Of a stretch of 64,000 nt of DNA, positions 33,858-44,805 are shown piece by piece; within the stretch, counting starts at the first letter, position 1; each line of letters opens with the position of its first letter. A program made the position numbers and the translations under genes. Below the pieces are notes generated by a model. The model ran no database searches. It had not been told where the DNA came from and saw nothing but the letters and a program-made list of their open reading frames with translations. The DNA comes from Semisulcospira habei (taxonomy: Eukaryota; Mollusca; Gastropoda; Semisulcospiridae), in NCBI GenBank assembly GCA_036245525.1, contig BTPG01000002.1:159424758-159488757 (forward strand), in the 5' to 3' direction.

Positions 33858-35365
33858 GTAATTAGGTTCAGAGCAAGGGAGGCGTCATAGCCTCGTTCTT
33901 ATTCGAAAGCGTGCACACGTCAGCCACGTGATATCGCGATGCCTGGAAGCCGTCAAGTCACACCGCGTTTCGCTTTCGCGTTAAAGGGGTGTTTCCATTC
34001 AGCGGAGCGACAGCGACGCAAAAGCGGTGGCAACGACACGAATCATGATTAAAAAAAGAGAAGTGTTTCCAGTTGCGCGACGCGACAGTGGTGCGACATG
34101 CGACAATGGCGCGACAAAATTCAAAACACGAAGCGACTTTCCGCCTCCCACTCAGCTAATTTACTGACCTGTCGTTTACCGCACCGCAGCCATACGGAAA
34201 CACGCCCTTAATGTGGTGCTTATCTTCCACTTGTGAAGAAAAACACTCAGCAAGCAAAGTCCTCTGCCGACGTCAGCCTTAACTGGCCCGCGCAGTTAAG
34301 TGATGTCAGCCAGAGGAATTTTTATTCAATAGGTAGCCAGTTGAGCATCGATCTGAGAGCCGCAGGCCCGGAAGCGATATATCCTATTTCGCGATATTCT
34401 GATGCGCGTAATATTGAGGCTGACCTGAATGTTGATTTGTGAGCTGGTTCTGCCCAGTAAGCAAGAGATTCTCGGGCCGACGTATGCCGCAACTGGCCTG
34501 CGCACGGCAAGGGTACACCGACGTCGGCAAGGGAACTTTGCTTAATGGGTGGGGCCAAACTTAGACTACCAGAAGTTCTACTAGCAGAGATTAACTGCCC
34601 CTGCCATGCCAACGATCACCAGTGGTATGCCCTTGCGAGAGAGCTACTCCCCCCCCCCCCTCCCCCCCCCCCCCAAAAAAAAAAAAAAAAAAAAAAAGCA
34701 AAAAAAAAAAGGTCATACATAACTTTGTATAAGCCAGATCTAGGTATCTTAGATTTGTTGCGAACTTACGTCCCTCGATCAAGAGAGATGATCAGTGTAT
34801 ATACTGGCAAACATCTTTTACAACAGTCCTTCAAGGAGAAATTTGGGCTGCTTCCCCGGGGAAGGTGCGTTGCCAAAGAACATCACCCGATCTATGTAAC
34901 ATACTTTTTTTTTTCTTTTTATCTTCCTTCTTTGCGTGATTCGTGGATTCATTTATTTACTTAATTTTCCAGGACCACTACCAGCTCAGGGTGGACCTGT
35001 GGGACTTCACGGGCAACCGGGTGCACGCCATCTACAGCACGTTCCGGGTGGGCGGCGAGAGGGACTTATACCAGCTGACCCTTACCGGGTACACGGGCAG
35101 TGCCCAGGACTCTCTCTACCGCCACAACAACATGCACTTCTCCACCCCGGACCGCGACAACGACGGCAGGAAAGAGGCCCACTGCGCGGCCGAGTGGGAG
35201 GCCGGGTGGTGGTTTAACAACTGCTGGTTCGCCTTGCTCAACGGTGCCTATCACAACCGCAGTGACGTGCAGTACAGAGGCATCGCCTGGAACCACTGGA
35301 AGCGGGAGCAGCTCAGGAAGACGGAGATGAAGATGAGGCCCGTTGGCAAGCTGGACAGCAATTAG
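33607..35365 (+). CDS. Fibrinogen-related domain protein, two C-terminal exons
   Basis: Exon A 33607-33857 (acceptor tttcag, donor gtaatt, enters with two bases, leaves in phase 0) and exon B 34973-35365 (acceptor ttttccag, ends TAG). Together they give about 213 residues, the size of one fibrinogen C-terminal globe. Exon A has DMDTPPGGWLVFQRRQDGS and the FWLG-like EHWLGN; exon B has YQLRVDLWDF, the calcium loop STPDRDNDG and WEAGWWFNNCWFALLNGAYH near the C-terminal cysteine pair. Proteins of this type (ficolins, FREPs, angiopoietins, tenascins) are secreted and bind glycans or acetylated ligands; in molluscs many act in innate recognition. Signal peptide and N-terminal exons were not found upstream, so the subfamily is open. 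The 1.1-kb intron holds a TAA-flanked MITE and two family D palindromes. Confidence 0.92.
33985..34208. mobile_element. TAA-flanked MITE in the fibrinogen-gene intron
   Basis: 224 bp, ends AGGGGTGTTTCC and GGAAACACGCCCT, with TAA (33982-33984 and 34209-34211). Interior has repeated gcgacgc and gtggcaacgac motifs. Confidence 0.7.
34248..34322. repeat. Palindrome family D in the fibrinogen-gene intron
   Basis: gcaaagtcctctgccgacgt cagccttaactggcccgcgc then agttaagtgatgtcagccag. Confidence 0.6.
34452..34550. repeat. Palindrome family D in the same intron
   Basis: agtaagcaagagattctcgg gccgacgtatgccg to ccgacgtcggcaagggaactttgctta. Confidence 0.6.
34650..34711. repeat. C-run followed by A-run
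   Basis: About 22 C with one T, then A-rich 37 bases, in the fibrinogen-gene intron. Confidence 0.9.
34973..35365 (+). CDS. Fibrinogen-domain exon B with stop codon
   Basis: 130 codons plus TAG. Starts DHYQLRVDLWDFTGN directly after exon A and ends WNHWKREQLRKTEMKMRP then VGKLDSN, the typical end (WxxWKG....KMxIRP). The usual glycine after WK is arginine. The cysteine pair of the C-terminal half (HCAAEW, NNCW) is present. Confidence 0.93.
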   Translation, partial: DHYQLRVDLWDFTGNRVHAIYSTFRVGGERDLYQLTLTGYTGSAQDSLYRHNNMHFSTPDRDNDGRKEAHCAAEWEAGWWFNNCWFALLNGAYHNRSDVQYRGIAWNHWKREQLRKTEMKMRPVGKLDSN

Positions 35366-35470
35366 ACACGTGAAGATGACAGTGTGGACAAAGGTAGAGG
35401 GAGAGTACATGCGTTGACTGCTGATGTTAAGCGTGTAAATAATAATAGTAATAATAAAAACACACGAACA
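35366..35470 (+). terminator. 3' UTR and polyadenylation signal of the fibrinogen-domain gene
   Basis: AATAAA at 35453-35458, about 90 bases after the stop codon, inside an (aat)-rich tract. Other AATAAA-like sites in the same tract could serve. A family A palindrome starts just after it at 35483. Confidence 0.5.
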
Positions 35471-35482
35471 CGGATTGATCCA

Positions 35483-35548
35483 GCAAGAGGCTTAGGTCCT
35501 CATGAGCCCCCGCATATGCGGGGGCTCATGAAGACCTATGCCTCTTGC
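35483..35548. repeat. Family A hairpin after the fibrinogen gene
   Basis: gcaagaggcttaggtcctca, stem cccccgcatatgcggggg, inverse arm. Confidence 0.8.
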
Positions 35549-36523
35549 AGACTGAGGAGATGGACGATATATCTGGTTCTTATTATACCACTGGAAAATG
35601 TGACACTATGTGACCATGGTAACCATGGAAACCAGACTGAGACGGCTCCGCAACCGTGATGAACGACAGCCCTGTCTAGGTATGAAGTTGGAGCCAAGGA
35701 AACGTCCAAAAATAGGCGTGAGATTCTCATAGACGAGGAGCTTTCTTGCGCTAACAGACGAGAGACCCGCTAGGAGTTTTACCGTAGAGCAGCCCTGCTG
35801 GCCACTGGCAGTCTATCTCGCAACACAGGCTGCGGCAGTCAAATATGTTTTTACGCTGTGCATCAATTTACCTCTTCCAGTGCCTGTTTTACAGTGACCA
35901 GAAGAATAAATAAGTGTGTATTGATACACACCGTGAGAAGGCATTTCTCTGCCCTAGCCTGTGTCTCTCAGTATAAATGTGTGCTTTAACCCCTTTCCTG
36001 CCACTGTAGCCACAACTGTCCAAAGAACATGAACACAACGTGGTCTCAGCTAGAGGCACTGATCTTCATGAGGATCTGTGAAGAGGTTAATGTGACTTAG
36101 GTTCTTACTGCTCAAGGCCGTAAGGTCCTAAATCACATCTGTAAGTTTGCTGCATAGTGGCGGGTTGCATTATGTCTGCAAAACTGTTTAATATGGACTC
36201 CACATCTGTGCGGCAAATGAGTGTCGACAGAGTAATAATGTACGAAAAATTATACTGGTGAATTCGCCGACTGTAGAGAACAAGGGAGCTGGTCACAGAA
36301 CAGAAGATAAAGAAAACACCGGCTCAATTGGAAAATTAATGTCCTCTTGTACATATGAAAAAACAAAATCCGGTGAACACGAATCTACACTTTTAACTAC
36401 GCGTCAAGCAGGAGATCGTACCCCTTTTACTGCCAGTGGACGCTGATTGTATTTTTGAAATCATTGTAAATTCAACGTCATGATCCACAGCCGTCAAAAG
36501 AACATGGATACAAAGTAGATTTA

Positions 36524-36585
36524 ACAAGAGGTATAGATCCTGACGAGCCCCCCAAATGCGGCTCCTGAGGATCTAAGCCTCTTGC
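36524..36585. repeat. Family A hairpin, decayed
   Basis: caagaggtatagatcctgac to gaggatctaagcctcttgc. Confidence 0.65.
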
Positions 36586-36589
36586 AGTT

Positions 36590-38600
36590 TGAGTGGTGTT
36601 CAAATTTTCTTGGCAGTGAATTATTTTTTTAATCTATGCGTATGGCTGTATGTGAAGCAGATTAAATTCAGTCCCATTCTCCCTGCGTGCGGACAGACAG
36701 ATAGAGCCTTACGCAACATAAAACGACAAACAATTTTATCTTTTCACACAAGGTCGGGTTGTTTTGTCTGAGTTTGTGGAACTGTTGTGAATCACGGTAC
36801 AGTTTCTAGGAGTAACCTGTTAGGAATCTGTTGACAAAGGAGAGATCATCTACCTGCTGTCAAAGCCCTCGAGTGTCCGCAGAAAACGGGAAATTGTACG
36901 TGGCGCTTTCATAACTACGTTTACATAGCATAGTTTTAAATAAAATGAATAATGCCGAGTAGTTCTTGGCATTAAATCATTGAAAAAAAACATGTTGTAT
37001 AATTATGAATGCGCCAAGAGCAATTAGTACTGACGAAAAATATCACTAAGGTGGTTGCTTCTTAAAAGAGCTCCAGCTGCCAAGCACTGTGTTGCTTAAA
37101 ATGCGCATTTCTGAAACACACTGTTTGTGCAAAAAGCGCCTGAATAAATGTTCCAGACAAACGTGCATGAATCTGGAATGGTCAACTGAACAGCGTACTT
37201 TCTTTCTGTTTCTGAACTGAAACAGGTCAGCCTTAACGCGGCGACCCCCACAAATCTCTGGTTCTCACGCAGGTGTCCAGCGAGCAAAAGGCCCTCGTGC
37301 CGACGGCAGCCTTAGCTGGCCCGCGCACGGCCCAGCCAAGGCTGACGACGTCCCAAGGACCTTTTGCTTACCCAGTAGTGGTTTTATCGTCGGAAGTCTA
37401 TGTACTTTCAACACTACCATAACAGGATCGCGAATAATTTCACGCGGTCTGGCTTTCGGCTCCCGGGCACCGCCAGTTGCTAAGGCTGACCTTAACTGAC
37501 ATAAAACGACTTGTTTGGGCGGCTCCGTGTAACGCCAATTAAAAAAAAAAAGTTTTCGCTGGCTTACATATTATTTTCAAGATACATTGTTTGTGTTATT
37601 TATAATAATATACAGATGTGTCACAGGCATGCGGTGACTTGCGAAATCAATCAACTCTATAACAAATGTGATCGATTTCTCAACGATCATCCCATGCCTG
37701 TCAGATGTGTAGACAAATCTTAGATATGGTGCTGCAGAAGAATTCGTTTGAAAGCTTTACTGACCACAGGCATTCTTCTGCGAATCAGTTGGTCATACTC
37801 CGTAACATTCAATGTAAAGCTTTTTTATATTTTGTTTAACATTCGAACAGTTTGTTACAATAAACCTGGTGGGCTTTTCTTTCAAGTTGAGGTGAGACCG
37901 CTCCGTAACTATTAACCGTTGAATGCCCGTGCTTATACAGGTCATGTTATCTGAATACCTCATTTTCGTCTTTTTTGTTGAGATCTGCTTTCACTAATTT
38001 TTAACATTCTCCACATCTTCGCTTTTTGGTAATTACGTGTAATGATTAAATTGTCACCTATATAATTATCTATCAGTAGTGTGCTGCTATGCTAGCTACC
38101 TGCTGAAACAGTGTTGATTGTGTCTGAATATATTCCTTTGATGGTCTGTTCTTTTGGACAGGTCCAAAATCACAGACCACCATTTCTTGTTAAAAACAAG
38201 CTTTTCTGTGCATCTCGCGGACTCGTACTTATATTAGTTAAGATGCGAAACTATGTCTGTATTAGCTTAAATAAATGTTCATATCTGTATTTGCTTCCAG
38301 GTGTACACAAAAAAGAAAAAAATACTCACAAAATGTTCAGTTTCGGCTGTGTCAAATTTAAAGTCTTTCAATATATCTCTATTTTCAAAACAATACCTAC
38401 ACAACTTTATACCGTATCTGCCTCGTGTGTGTTGGTCTTTGATTCTGAACCTTATGGCTGTGGCCACTATGGTCATCTCCCTCAAATTCGCTACCGCAGT
38501 AGTCGAGGGAAATAACCAGTGTGGGCTCCAGTCTGTGCGCTCTCAAAATCATAGATAAGCACGTGTACACTCGTGTGACGTTCACCTGAAACCTTTTGGG
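36590..38600. other. Intergenic, AT-rich, one palindrome
   Basis: Apart from the family D palindrome at 37270 I see nothing. The expected remaining TMX3 exons were looked for here and not found. Confidence 0.5.
37270..37372. repeat. Palindrome family D
   Basis: gagcaaaaggccctcgtgcc, gcagccttagctggcccgcgc and inverse arm ending aaggaccttttgctt. Related copies at 441, 16928, 34248, 34452, 40914, 47773 and 51693. Confidence 0.7.
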
Positions 38601-38604
38601 CACT

Positions 38605-38680
38605 CGTGTGCCGTTCACCTGAATCCTTTTGCGCTGTCGGTAGCGCATTTTGTCGCGATGATTCCTGCAGCCCCTAGCAA
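38605..38680. repeat. Family C half element
   Basis: cttttgcgctgtcggtagcg cattttgtcgcgatgattcc without right arm; 60 bp before a whole copy. Confidence 0.55.
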
Positions 38681-38731
38681 TACCCTACGTACAAACGGGT
38701 GTTTTATTTTATGCCAGTCAAACTTGATCAG

Positions 38732-38816
38732 TTAACCCTTTGGCTGTCGGCAGCGCTTTCTGTCGCGATGATTCATGCAGGAATCATCGCGACAAAACCG
38801 ACAGACAAAGGTTTAA
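38732..38816. mobile_element. Palindromic TTAA MITE, family C (both ends)
   Basis: TTAA at 38732-38735 and 38813-38816, CCCTTTGGCTGTCGGC at the left, arms tcgcgatgattcatgcagg and inverse. 85 bp. Confidence 0.75.
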
Positions 38817-38835
38817 GCAAGCCCTCTTGCCCAGC

Positions 38836-38917
38836 ATTATTGTAAGACATAAAGAACAATTATAAAGGCGGTATTGCGAAGTATTACCCTTGTATTGCCT
38901 GAAGCAGATCCCTTTAA
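38836..38917. repeat. Family M, partial copy 2
   Basis: cattattgtaagacataaag through gcagatccctttaa matches the right part of the element at 28161-28470. It touches a family B element at 38914. Confidence 0.55.
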
Positions 38918-39126
38918 CCCATTTAGCCCCGGATCCCTACTGCAAGAGATGGCTTGACCATGATAATTCAAGGGCAGTGCCAGATTAGCTTGGCGCCTGA
39001 AGGCGCCAAGCTAATCTGGCACTACCCTTGAATTATCATGGTCAAGCCATCTCCTGCAACTGGTACATAGTCGTTAGGCAACACCCCCAAAATGTGAGAA
39101 ATGGACCTTGGGGCTAAAAGGGTTAA
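38914..39126. mobile_element. Palindromic TTAA MITE, family B (best preserved)
   Basis: TTAA at both ends, termini CCCATTTAGCCCC and its inverse ggggctaaaaggg, then a near-perfect long palindrome 38941-39058 built on gataattcaagggcagtgcc and agattagcttggcgcc. 213 bp. TTAA target and CCC start resemble piggyBac-type elements. Confidence 0.8.
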
Positions 39127-39369
39127 ACATCGCATCTTACAATACTGATGTGCAGAATGGTTGTATGACAGCCAGAACTATCGCAACGTACGCATACACG
39201 TATTCAACCCTCTCCGGCATCCCGGCTTGAATCTCCGTCGAACTAGTCAATCGTGCGCGGGACAACTAAGGCCGACTTCGGCCCGATGACCTTTCCCCGC
39301 ATCCGAAGTCACACCTTTTTTAACCCCATCACTGCCAGTGGTCGCAGACTGCGTTACTTGAAATCTTTG

Positions 39370-39579
39370 TTAACCCACTGTGGCCCAAGTTCGACATCCG
39401 CAAATTTGGGAGTAGTTTTCCGAAGATTGCAGTACAACTCAGGAGACAGATCGACCCTGATAGTTCAAGAGTAGTGCCTGAATAGCCTGGCGCCTATAGG
39501 AGCCAAGCTATTTTGGCACTACCCTTGAACTATCCGGGTCGATCCATATCCTGGTGTGGTGTGTCGGGACTAATGCGTA
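39370..39579. mobile_element. Palindromic MITE, family B
   Basis: Left TTAACCCACTGTGGCCC, palindrome 39439-39556, right gggactaatgcgtaa (mutated TTAA). Confidence 0.65.
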
Positions 39580-39840
39580 AATTCAACGTCACAGAAATAT
39601 GGCAACCGGTTCCGCAGGAGGCACAGATTCAACTGCGGGGGATGATGAAGATATATGTACGTTGTAAATGGATCCTGTTCAGTTTTTCTCGTAAGTGCCG
39701 ACCAGAAAGGTGACTGTCATGCGTATAAATGGCAGATAAATATAACCATGGAGCAAAAAACACGCTCTGGAGGGACAAACACCAAACAGTTTCACAAATA
39801 GAAGTAAGTAAAATGCGTGTGTTTTGAAGAAAACAGTCGA

Positions 39841-40057
39841 TTAACTCATTCAGCCCGGACACACCACACCAAGACATGGATCGAGCATCATAGTTCAAGG
39901 GTGGTGCCAGAATAGCTTTGAGCCCATAGGCGCCAAGCCATTCTGGCACCACCCTTGAACTATGACTATGCTCGATCTGTCTCTAGAATTGTAAAGCAGT
40001 CCTTCAGAGGGCACCTTCAAAATTTGTGGATTTCGGTCCTCGGGTAGAATGTGTTAA
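39841..40057. mobile_element. Palindromic TTAA MITE, family B
   Basis: TTAA at both ends, ctcattcagcccgg at the left and cgggtagaatgtg at the right, palindrome 39866-39985. Confidence 0.75.
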
Positions 40058-40484
40058 AAAAGCACGGACGACAAAATGCGATATTCACACGAGGATTTGA
40101 ATCCACTGTTTTTGTCGAAACACACGCAGTTTTGACCCACTTTTTTTTTCCCGAACTGCGCCAATTAACCCGATTTAAAAAAAAACAAACCTGCTTTGTG
40201 TTTGTCCTACCAAAGAAAAATGGAAAGTTGCAGCTCACAGGAAAGAAGAAAACTGCCCCGCTTTTTCCGCACGACCGAATTATGGGAAGGCACTGACGCC
40301 GGTGAGGAGCAGCTATTTCAAGTGTAAAACCAACATCATTAAACTCTTTACGCGTGGAACTGGCTAAAAATACGGAACCGGGAAACTCGACCCGGGAAGA
40401 GAATGACCCACCCGTGCCAACATTTTCTGACAGACGTTGAAAAGCACACACAGCTCCTGGCCAGACTGGCGGCTTGAATTCAAG

Positions 40485-40662
40485 TTAACTCATTCCGCCC
40501 GACGGCCGTATTTCCCAAATTTTGGAGGCGTCATCTAATGACTATGCACCAGTTGCAGGAGATGGATCGACCATGATAATTCAGGGGCAGTGCCAGATTA
40601 GCTTTGCGCCGATCATAGTCGACCCATCTCCTGCTGTAGTGCGTCAGGGCTGAATGGGTTAA
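40485..40662. mobile_element. TTAA MITE, family B, one arm shortened
   Basis: TTAA ends, ctcattccgcccgacgg and gggctgaatggg termini. The palindrome lacks most of the right arm. Confidence 0.72.
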
Positions 40663-40913
40663 AATAGTTTCGTGCACTTGCCGAATGTACAAAACTTTTC
40701 AAGCCAGTCTACTGCCAAGCAACATCAGCGAGGGGCTAAACTGACATTCACTCAAACAAAGCCGCTAGGTTAGTTATTCACTAGGGTTTAAAGCCGACCA
40801 GGCAACTAAGGCCAGTGGCTACTGAAAATGACGTGCACTTCGACCAAGTGCCGAACGTAGACGGACTGAGCTGCTCAAGCAAAGGATAGGGGCAGAAACT
40901 CCTTGACTTCCCC

Positions 40914-41018
40914 AAGCAAGCCAAGGTCCTCGGGCTCACGATGACCGCAGTGGGCCGGCGCACGGCTGTGCACGGGCCCACTGCGGCTATCGTGGGCTCG
41001 AGGACGTTTTGTGCTGGG
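40914..41018. repeat. Palindrome family D
   Basis: aagcaagccaaggtcctcgg, gaccgcagtgggccggcgc, inverse arm ending ctcgaggacgttttgtgct. Confidence 0.65.
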
Positions 41019-41330
41019 GTCTAATGTCGACCGTGGGAGATGGATAGACTGTGCCGGCGACAGCTAATTAAGGGAAATGCCTAAAAATCAAGCATCAGCC
41101 TTGATGGGGGAACATACCACTCACTAATAGATAAGGAGAGGGAGCGGGGATGTAAGGAAGAGGGTGTGGTGGAGGGGAGAGGGGGGGGGGAGGGGAGGGT
41201 TTGAGGAGAAAGGGGGCATGAAACCACTACCTTCAGTCTGATGACGCAGCGAGGAGCTGGAGGCAAGTTCATTCGAGTTCACATCCACGTGGCAACGGCA
41301 AAGGCGGAAAACAGAGACGTTAACCATGCG

Positions 41331-41425
41331 TTAACCTTCTGCTCGTCGTTAACGCTTTTATTGTCGCGAGGATTCCTGCAGGAATCCTCGCGATAAAAAG
41401 CGCTAACGACACCCAAAGCATTTAA
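41331..41425. mobile_element. Palindromic TTAA MITE, family C
   Basis: TTAA ends, arms gtcgttaacgcttttattgt and cgcgaggattcctgcagg with their inverse. Confidence 0.72.
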
Positions 41426-41526
41426 TTTCAACTTCACTTCAGAAAAAACCCACCGTTCTTTTCCTTATATAAAAAACCCCACAAAAAACGGCCTTAATGC
41501 CGAGGAAATGTAAACATATTGCAACT

Positions 41527-41592
41527 GCAAGTGGCGCAGAACCTCATGAGCCCCCGCAGGTGCAGGGGCTCATGAGGTTCTATGCCTCTTGC
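41527..41592. repeat. Family A hairpin
   Basis: gcaagtggcgcagaacctca to gaggttctatgcctcttgc. Confidence 0.78.
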
Positions 41593-41771
41593 TGGTTCTG
41601 TTTCGTATACCTCTTTCGATGAGTGTACATGTGGCTACGAGTTTAGCCATTTCTCTTCCAGAAATGAAGGGGTTAAGGGGTAACCAAGGCGCACATGTCG
41701 TTGGAATGCAACCAAAGGCGTTTCACAATTAACGAGGCTGAAAACTGAAACTATATCAACGAGATTCAGGG

Positions 41772-41773
41772 GT

Positions 41774-41804
<31 letters not shown>
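41772..41804. repeat. Poly-T run
   Basis: About 33 T, possibly a decayed A-tail in inverse orientation. Confidence 0.9.
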
Positions 41805-41807
<3 letters not shown>

Positions 41808-41887
41808 ACTGGGTGCAATTTTTAGCAAGCTTAAAACGCATATCCACAGGGACAGGAAAATGCGTTTTCACGGTGTGTGTCAGTGTA

Positions 41888-41970
41888 GTATCATAGCATA
41901 GTCAGCGTACTCTCATTATAGCATAGTCAGCGTAGTATCATTATAGCATAGTTAGCGTAGTATCATTATA
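41888..41970. repeat. Short tandem repeat near 24 bp
   Basis: cattatagcatagtcagcgt agtat repeated about three to four times. Confidence 0.75.
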
Positions 41971-42384
41971 ACAGTATTTTATTGCTTCTCGTCACGGTAA
42001 AACAAGTCTTGTGTACAGACATATACATAGTGAAAACGCACTGTTTGTGCGTGCCTGCGTGCGTGTGAGTGTCAGTTTGTACGTGTCAGGCAACACGCAC
42101 ATGTTCATAGGATGCAAAGGCAAACGGTTGAGAATTTACGACCGAAACATTCTTCAAAAATATTTCAGCAATGCCTATGTTGTTCTGCTACTCAGTGCAT
42201 TTGTTTAAAACTCTAAAAGCATAACAAATCACCAGGTTTTCCGCTGGCGAGACGGATGCTAAATACAGATTTCGTAGAACAATTCCCGTTTTATCCTGTG
42301 ACAAATCGTTTGTACATGTGAATAATTTGTGTGTGCGCGAGCCAAATTCTTCCAAAATATTTCAGTAACGCGCTCTCTCTCTCA

Positions 42385-42392
42385 GTGTGTGT

Positions 42393-42471
<79 letters not shown>
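42385..42471. repeat. (TG)n microsatellite
   Basis: About 38 TG units. Confidence 0.95.
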
Positions 42472-42472
<1 letters not shown>

Positions 42473-42857
42473 CTGCTAAATTAGCCTTTTGATGATCACG
42501 TTTTGCCTTTGCATTTTAATAAGTTTTTATATATTACGCGCGTGGCGTGAGCGTTGTGCGAATGCGTGTGCAAAGACATGACTGAAAAAAGGTTTGTGTA
42601 CCTAATCATTTATCCTTGAGAAATTTCATTTTATTTCATCTCTCTCTCCCCTCCCCTCCCCCCGAATTTCATTTTCATAATTATATATGTCGTTTTGTGT
42701 TGAGTTGCATGTGTGCTTGCGTGTGTCATGCCTGGCGGGAGCGCAATGGCATAGGGGTCTGCGGGTCGAACCCTCACGTTCGTGTGTGTGTCGCTTTTTG
42801 CTTTTGGTTAGAATTATTATTTCATTTTCATTCATGTACATATTAAGGTATACTGCG

Positions 42858-42932
<75 letters not shown>

Positions 42933-42962
42933 CATTTCTGTGTGTGTGTGTGTGTTTGTGTG
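42858..42962. repeat. (TG)n microsatellite
   Basis: Long TG repeat with a short break. Followed by catttatccttggaaaataa, similar to the sequence after the first TG repeat, so the two loci (42.3 and 42.8 kb) look duplicated. Confidence 0.92.
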
Positions 42963-43098
42963 TGAGATGATGTGTGCGTGAGCAAGGACATGATTGACAA
43001 CAGGTCTATGGCCTAGTCATTTATCCTTGGAAAATAAAGTTTCATTTTCATTTCACCTCTCTCTCTCTCTCTCTCTCTCTGTGTTCATTGCAATTTTC

Positions 43099-43233
43099 CA
43101 TTCCGCCGACGCACTCCAAGACTGGATCGACCATGATAGGTCAAGGGTGGTGGTGCCAGAATAGCTTGGCGCCTCTTGGCGCCAAGCTATCCTGGCACCA
43201 CCCTTGAACTACCATGGCCGAACTGTCTCCTAA
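43099..43233. repeat. Family B palindrome
   Basis: gactggatcgaccatgatag to ctaccatggccgaactgtctcc; arms contain gtgccagaatagcttggcgcc and its inverse. Confidence 0.65.
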
Positions 43234-43311
43234 TGTAGAAACTTATTAAAGGTAACCTTTAACCGGCCGCGAGCATGATTTTTACGTATTTTCAAGGCAT
43301 TCTGAGTGCAT

Positions 43312-43396
43312 TCACTCATTCGAGACATGCCGCCTCCGGATACGCGGCGTAAGCGTAAGCCGCGTATCCAGAGGCGGCACGTCTCGAATGAGTTAA
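43312..43396. mobile_element. Palindromic TTAA element, family E
   Basis: ctcattcgagacatgccgcc to cacgtctcgaatgagttaa; stem with tccggatacgcggc. Left TTAA lost. Confidence 0.7.
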
Positions 43397-43554
43397 AAAT
43401 ATGAATAAGTCCTGAAGCAGCCGTTGAAGACACTGACGATCTAAAGCTAACGTGTAGTGACAACATGTGCGCAATTTTGTCTGCGTGCCTCGTACGCATA
43501 TGTGCGCTTACGACTGCGCGCTGGCACACGTCGAAGTCTGGGTGAGCATTTCAA

Positions 43555-43764
43555 ACCATATCATATTGAGGCTAAAAGCTTCAAATTTGTACACTGCCAT
43601 ATGCAAGCTACATTATAGTACTTACGGATAAGGATATAGACCAATGGCTTTAGTTCAAGGGTGGTGCCAGAATAGCTTGGCGCCAAGCTATTCTGGCACT
43701 ATCATTGAACTCTTTTAGCCAAACTTATTTCACACACTGGTGTATTCCGAATGATAAAGGTTAA
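43555..43764. mobile_element. Palindromic MITE, family B variant with tatcat ends
   Basis: Left catatcatattgaggctaaa, palindrome 43652-43715, right cgaatgataaaggttaa. The same outer sequence occurs at 48294, 49977 and 57800. Confidence 0.68.
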
Positions 43765-43770
43765 ACCATT

Positions 43771-43976
43771 TTAACTTCTTCAGTGCCAGTTAACGAAGAA
43801 CTGCAATGTTCGTTAATGCAATACCAGAAAAACCCTAACTGTCCCAGGAACATGGATTCAGAGTGGTGTCAGCAAGAGGCATTGATCCGCTTGAGCCCCC
43901 GCAGCTGCAGGGACTCATGGGGATCTATACTTGCAGTTGGGTGGTGTTCAGATTTTCTCGGCACTGAACGGGTTAA
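43771..43976. mobile_element. Palindromic TTAA MITE, family A (both ends preserved)
   Basis: TTAA at both ends, cttcttcagtgcc at the left and ggcactgaacggg at the right. Core hairpin 43872-43935 with gcaagaggcattgatcc and its inverse. This copy defines the whole element. Confidence 0.75.
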
Positions 43977-44059
43977 ACAATACGGGTGAGGTGGAGTGTG
44001 GGGGAGGGGAAAGGAGAAGGGGATGGGGAGAGGTGAGAAGTGGGGAGAGGTGAGAAGTG

Positions 44060-44265
44060 GGCTGTTTGTGTGTGTGTGTTAGTGGGCGCGCGCGCGCGCT
44101 TGCGCGTGCGTACGTGTGTGTGTGTGCGCGCGCGTGCAAGCGCGCGCAATTGTGCATGTGTTATTTCCTTTCCCTTTTTTTTTTTTTTTTTTTTTTTTTG
44201 GGGGGGGGGGGGGGTGAATGTGTGTGTGTGTGTGTGTATGTGTGTGTGTGTGGGGGGGGGGGGGG
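44060..44265. repeat. Mixed TG, CG, poly-T and poly-G tract
   Basis: tgtg, gcgcgc blocks, a T-run of about 23 and G-runs; low complexity throughout. Confidence 0.9.
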
Positions 44266-44529
44266 AGGGCTGCATCCATGTATGCTTTAAAATCTTCATC
44301 CCCACCCACACATTCACCCATTAATTTCCTGGCATCCGTACAATCTGCGGACATCGATAGAAACACTTTAAAACCTCCAGCCCTCCCAATACGTCCATTT
44401 TCTTACTGTGACAGCAACATGACAGCCACGGAGGAACGATTGCACAAGACGGCGAAAAGGTTATACGTGCTTTCTGTGTCAAAAGCCCCACTGGCAAAAC
44501 TAAAGGTGTAAGTTCACTCTTGGCGACGG

Positions 44530-44805
44530 ATGAGGGGGGTGGACCTGACCATGATAGCTCAAGAGACAAGCACCAAGTCAATCAGGCACTACCCTTGAGC
44601 TACCACGTGAGATACAAAGGCTTTAAGCCAACCAAACGCTAAGGCTGAGCTATCAGTGGTGTCCCATCCCTCGCAACGTTCACCTGTAGATAGACGATTC
44701 TTCATTAATCTTTTTCAGACCCCAACGCACTACGAGAAAATGACAGTTCAAGGGTGGTGCCAGAATAGCTTGGCACCAAGTTACCCTTAAACTACCGTGT
44801 CTTTA
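44530..44805. repeat. Two decayed family B elements
   Basis: 44540-44610 (ctcaagagacaagcaccaag and acccttgagctacc) and 44735-44805 (gttcaagggtggtgccagaa with short right arm). Confidence 0.45.

Noticed and set aside
40017..40451. 144-codon minus-strand frame
   Set aside because: Overlaps the end of a family B MITE and shows no recognisable domain or splice signals.
44079..44366. Minus-strand frame with MSADCTDARKLMGEC
   Set aside because: Runs straight into poly-C, CA and poly-A tracts, has no splice support, and no family was recognised.
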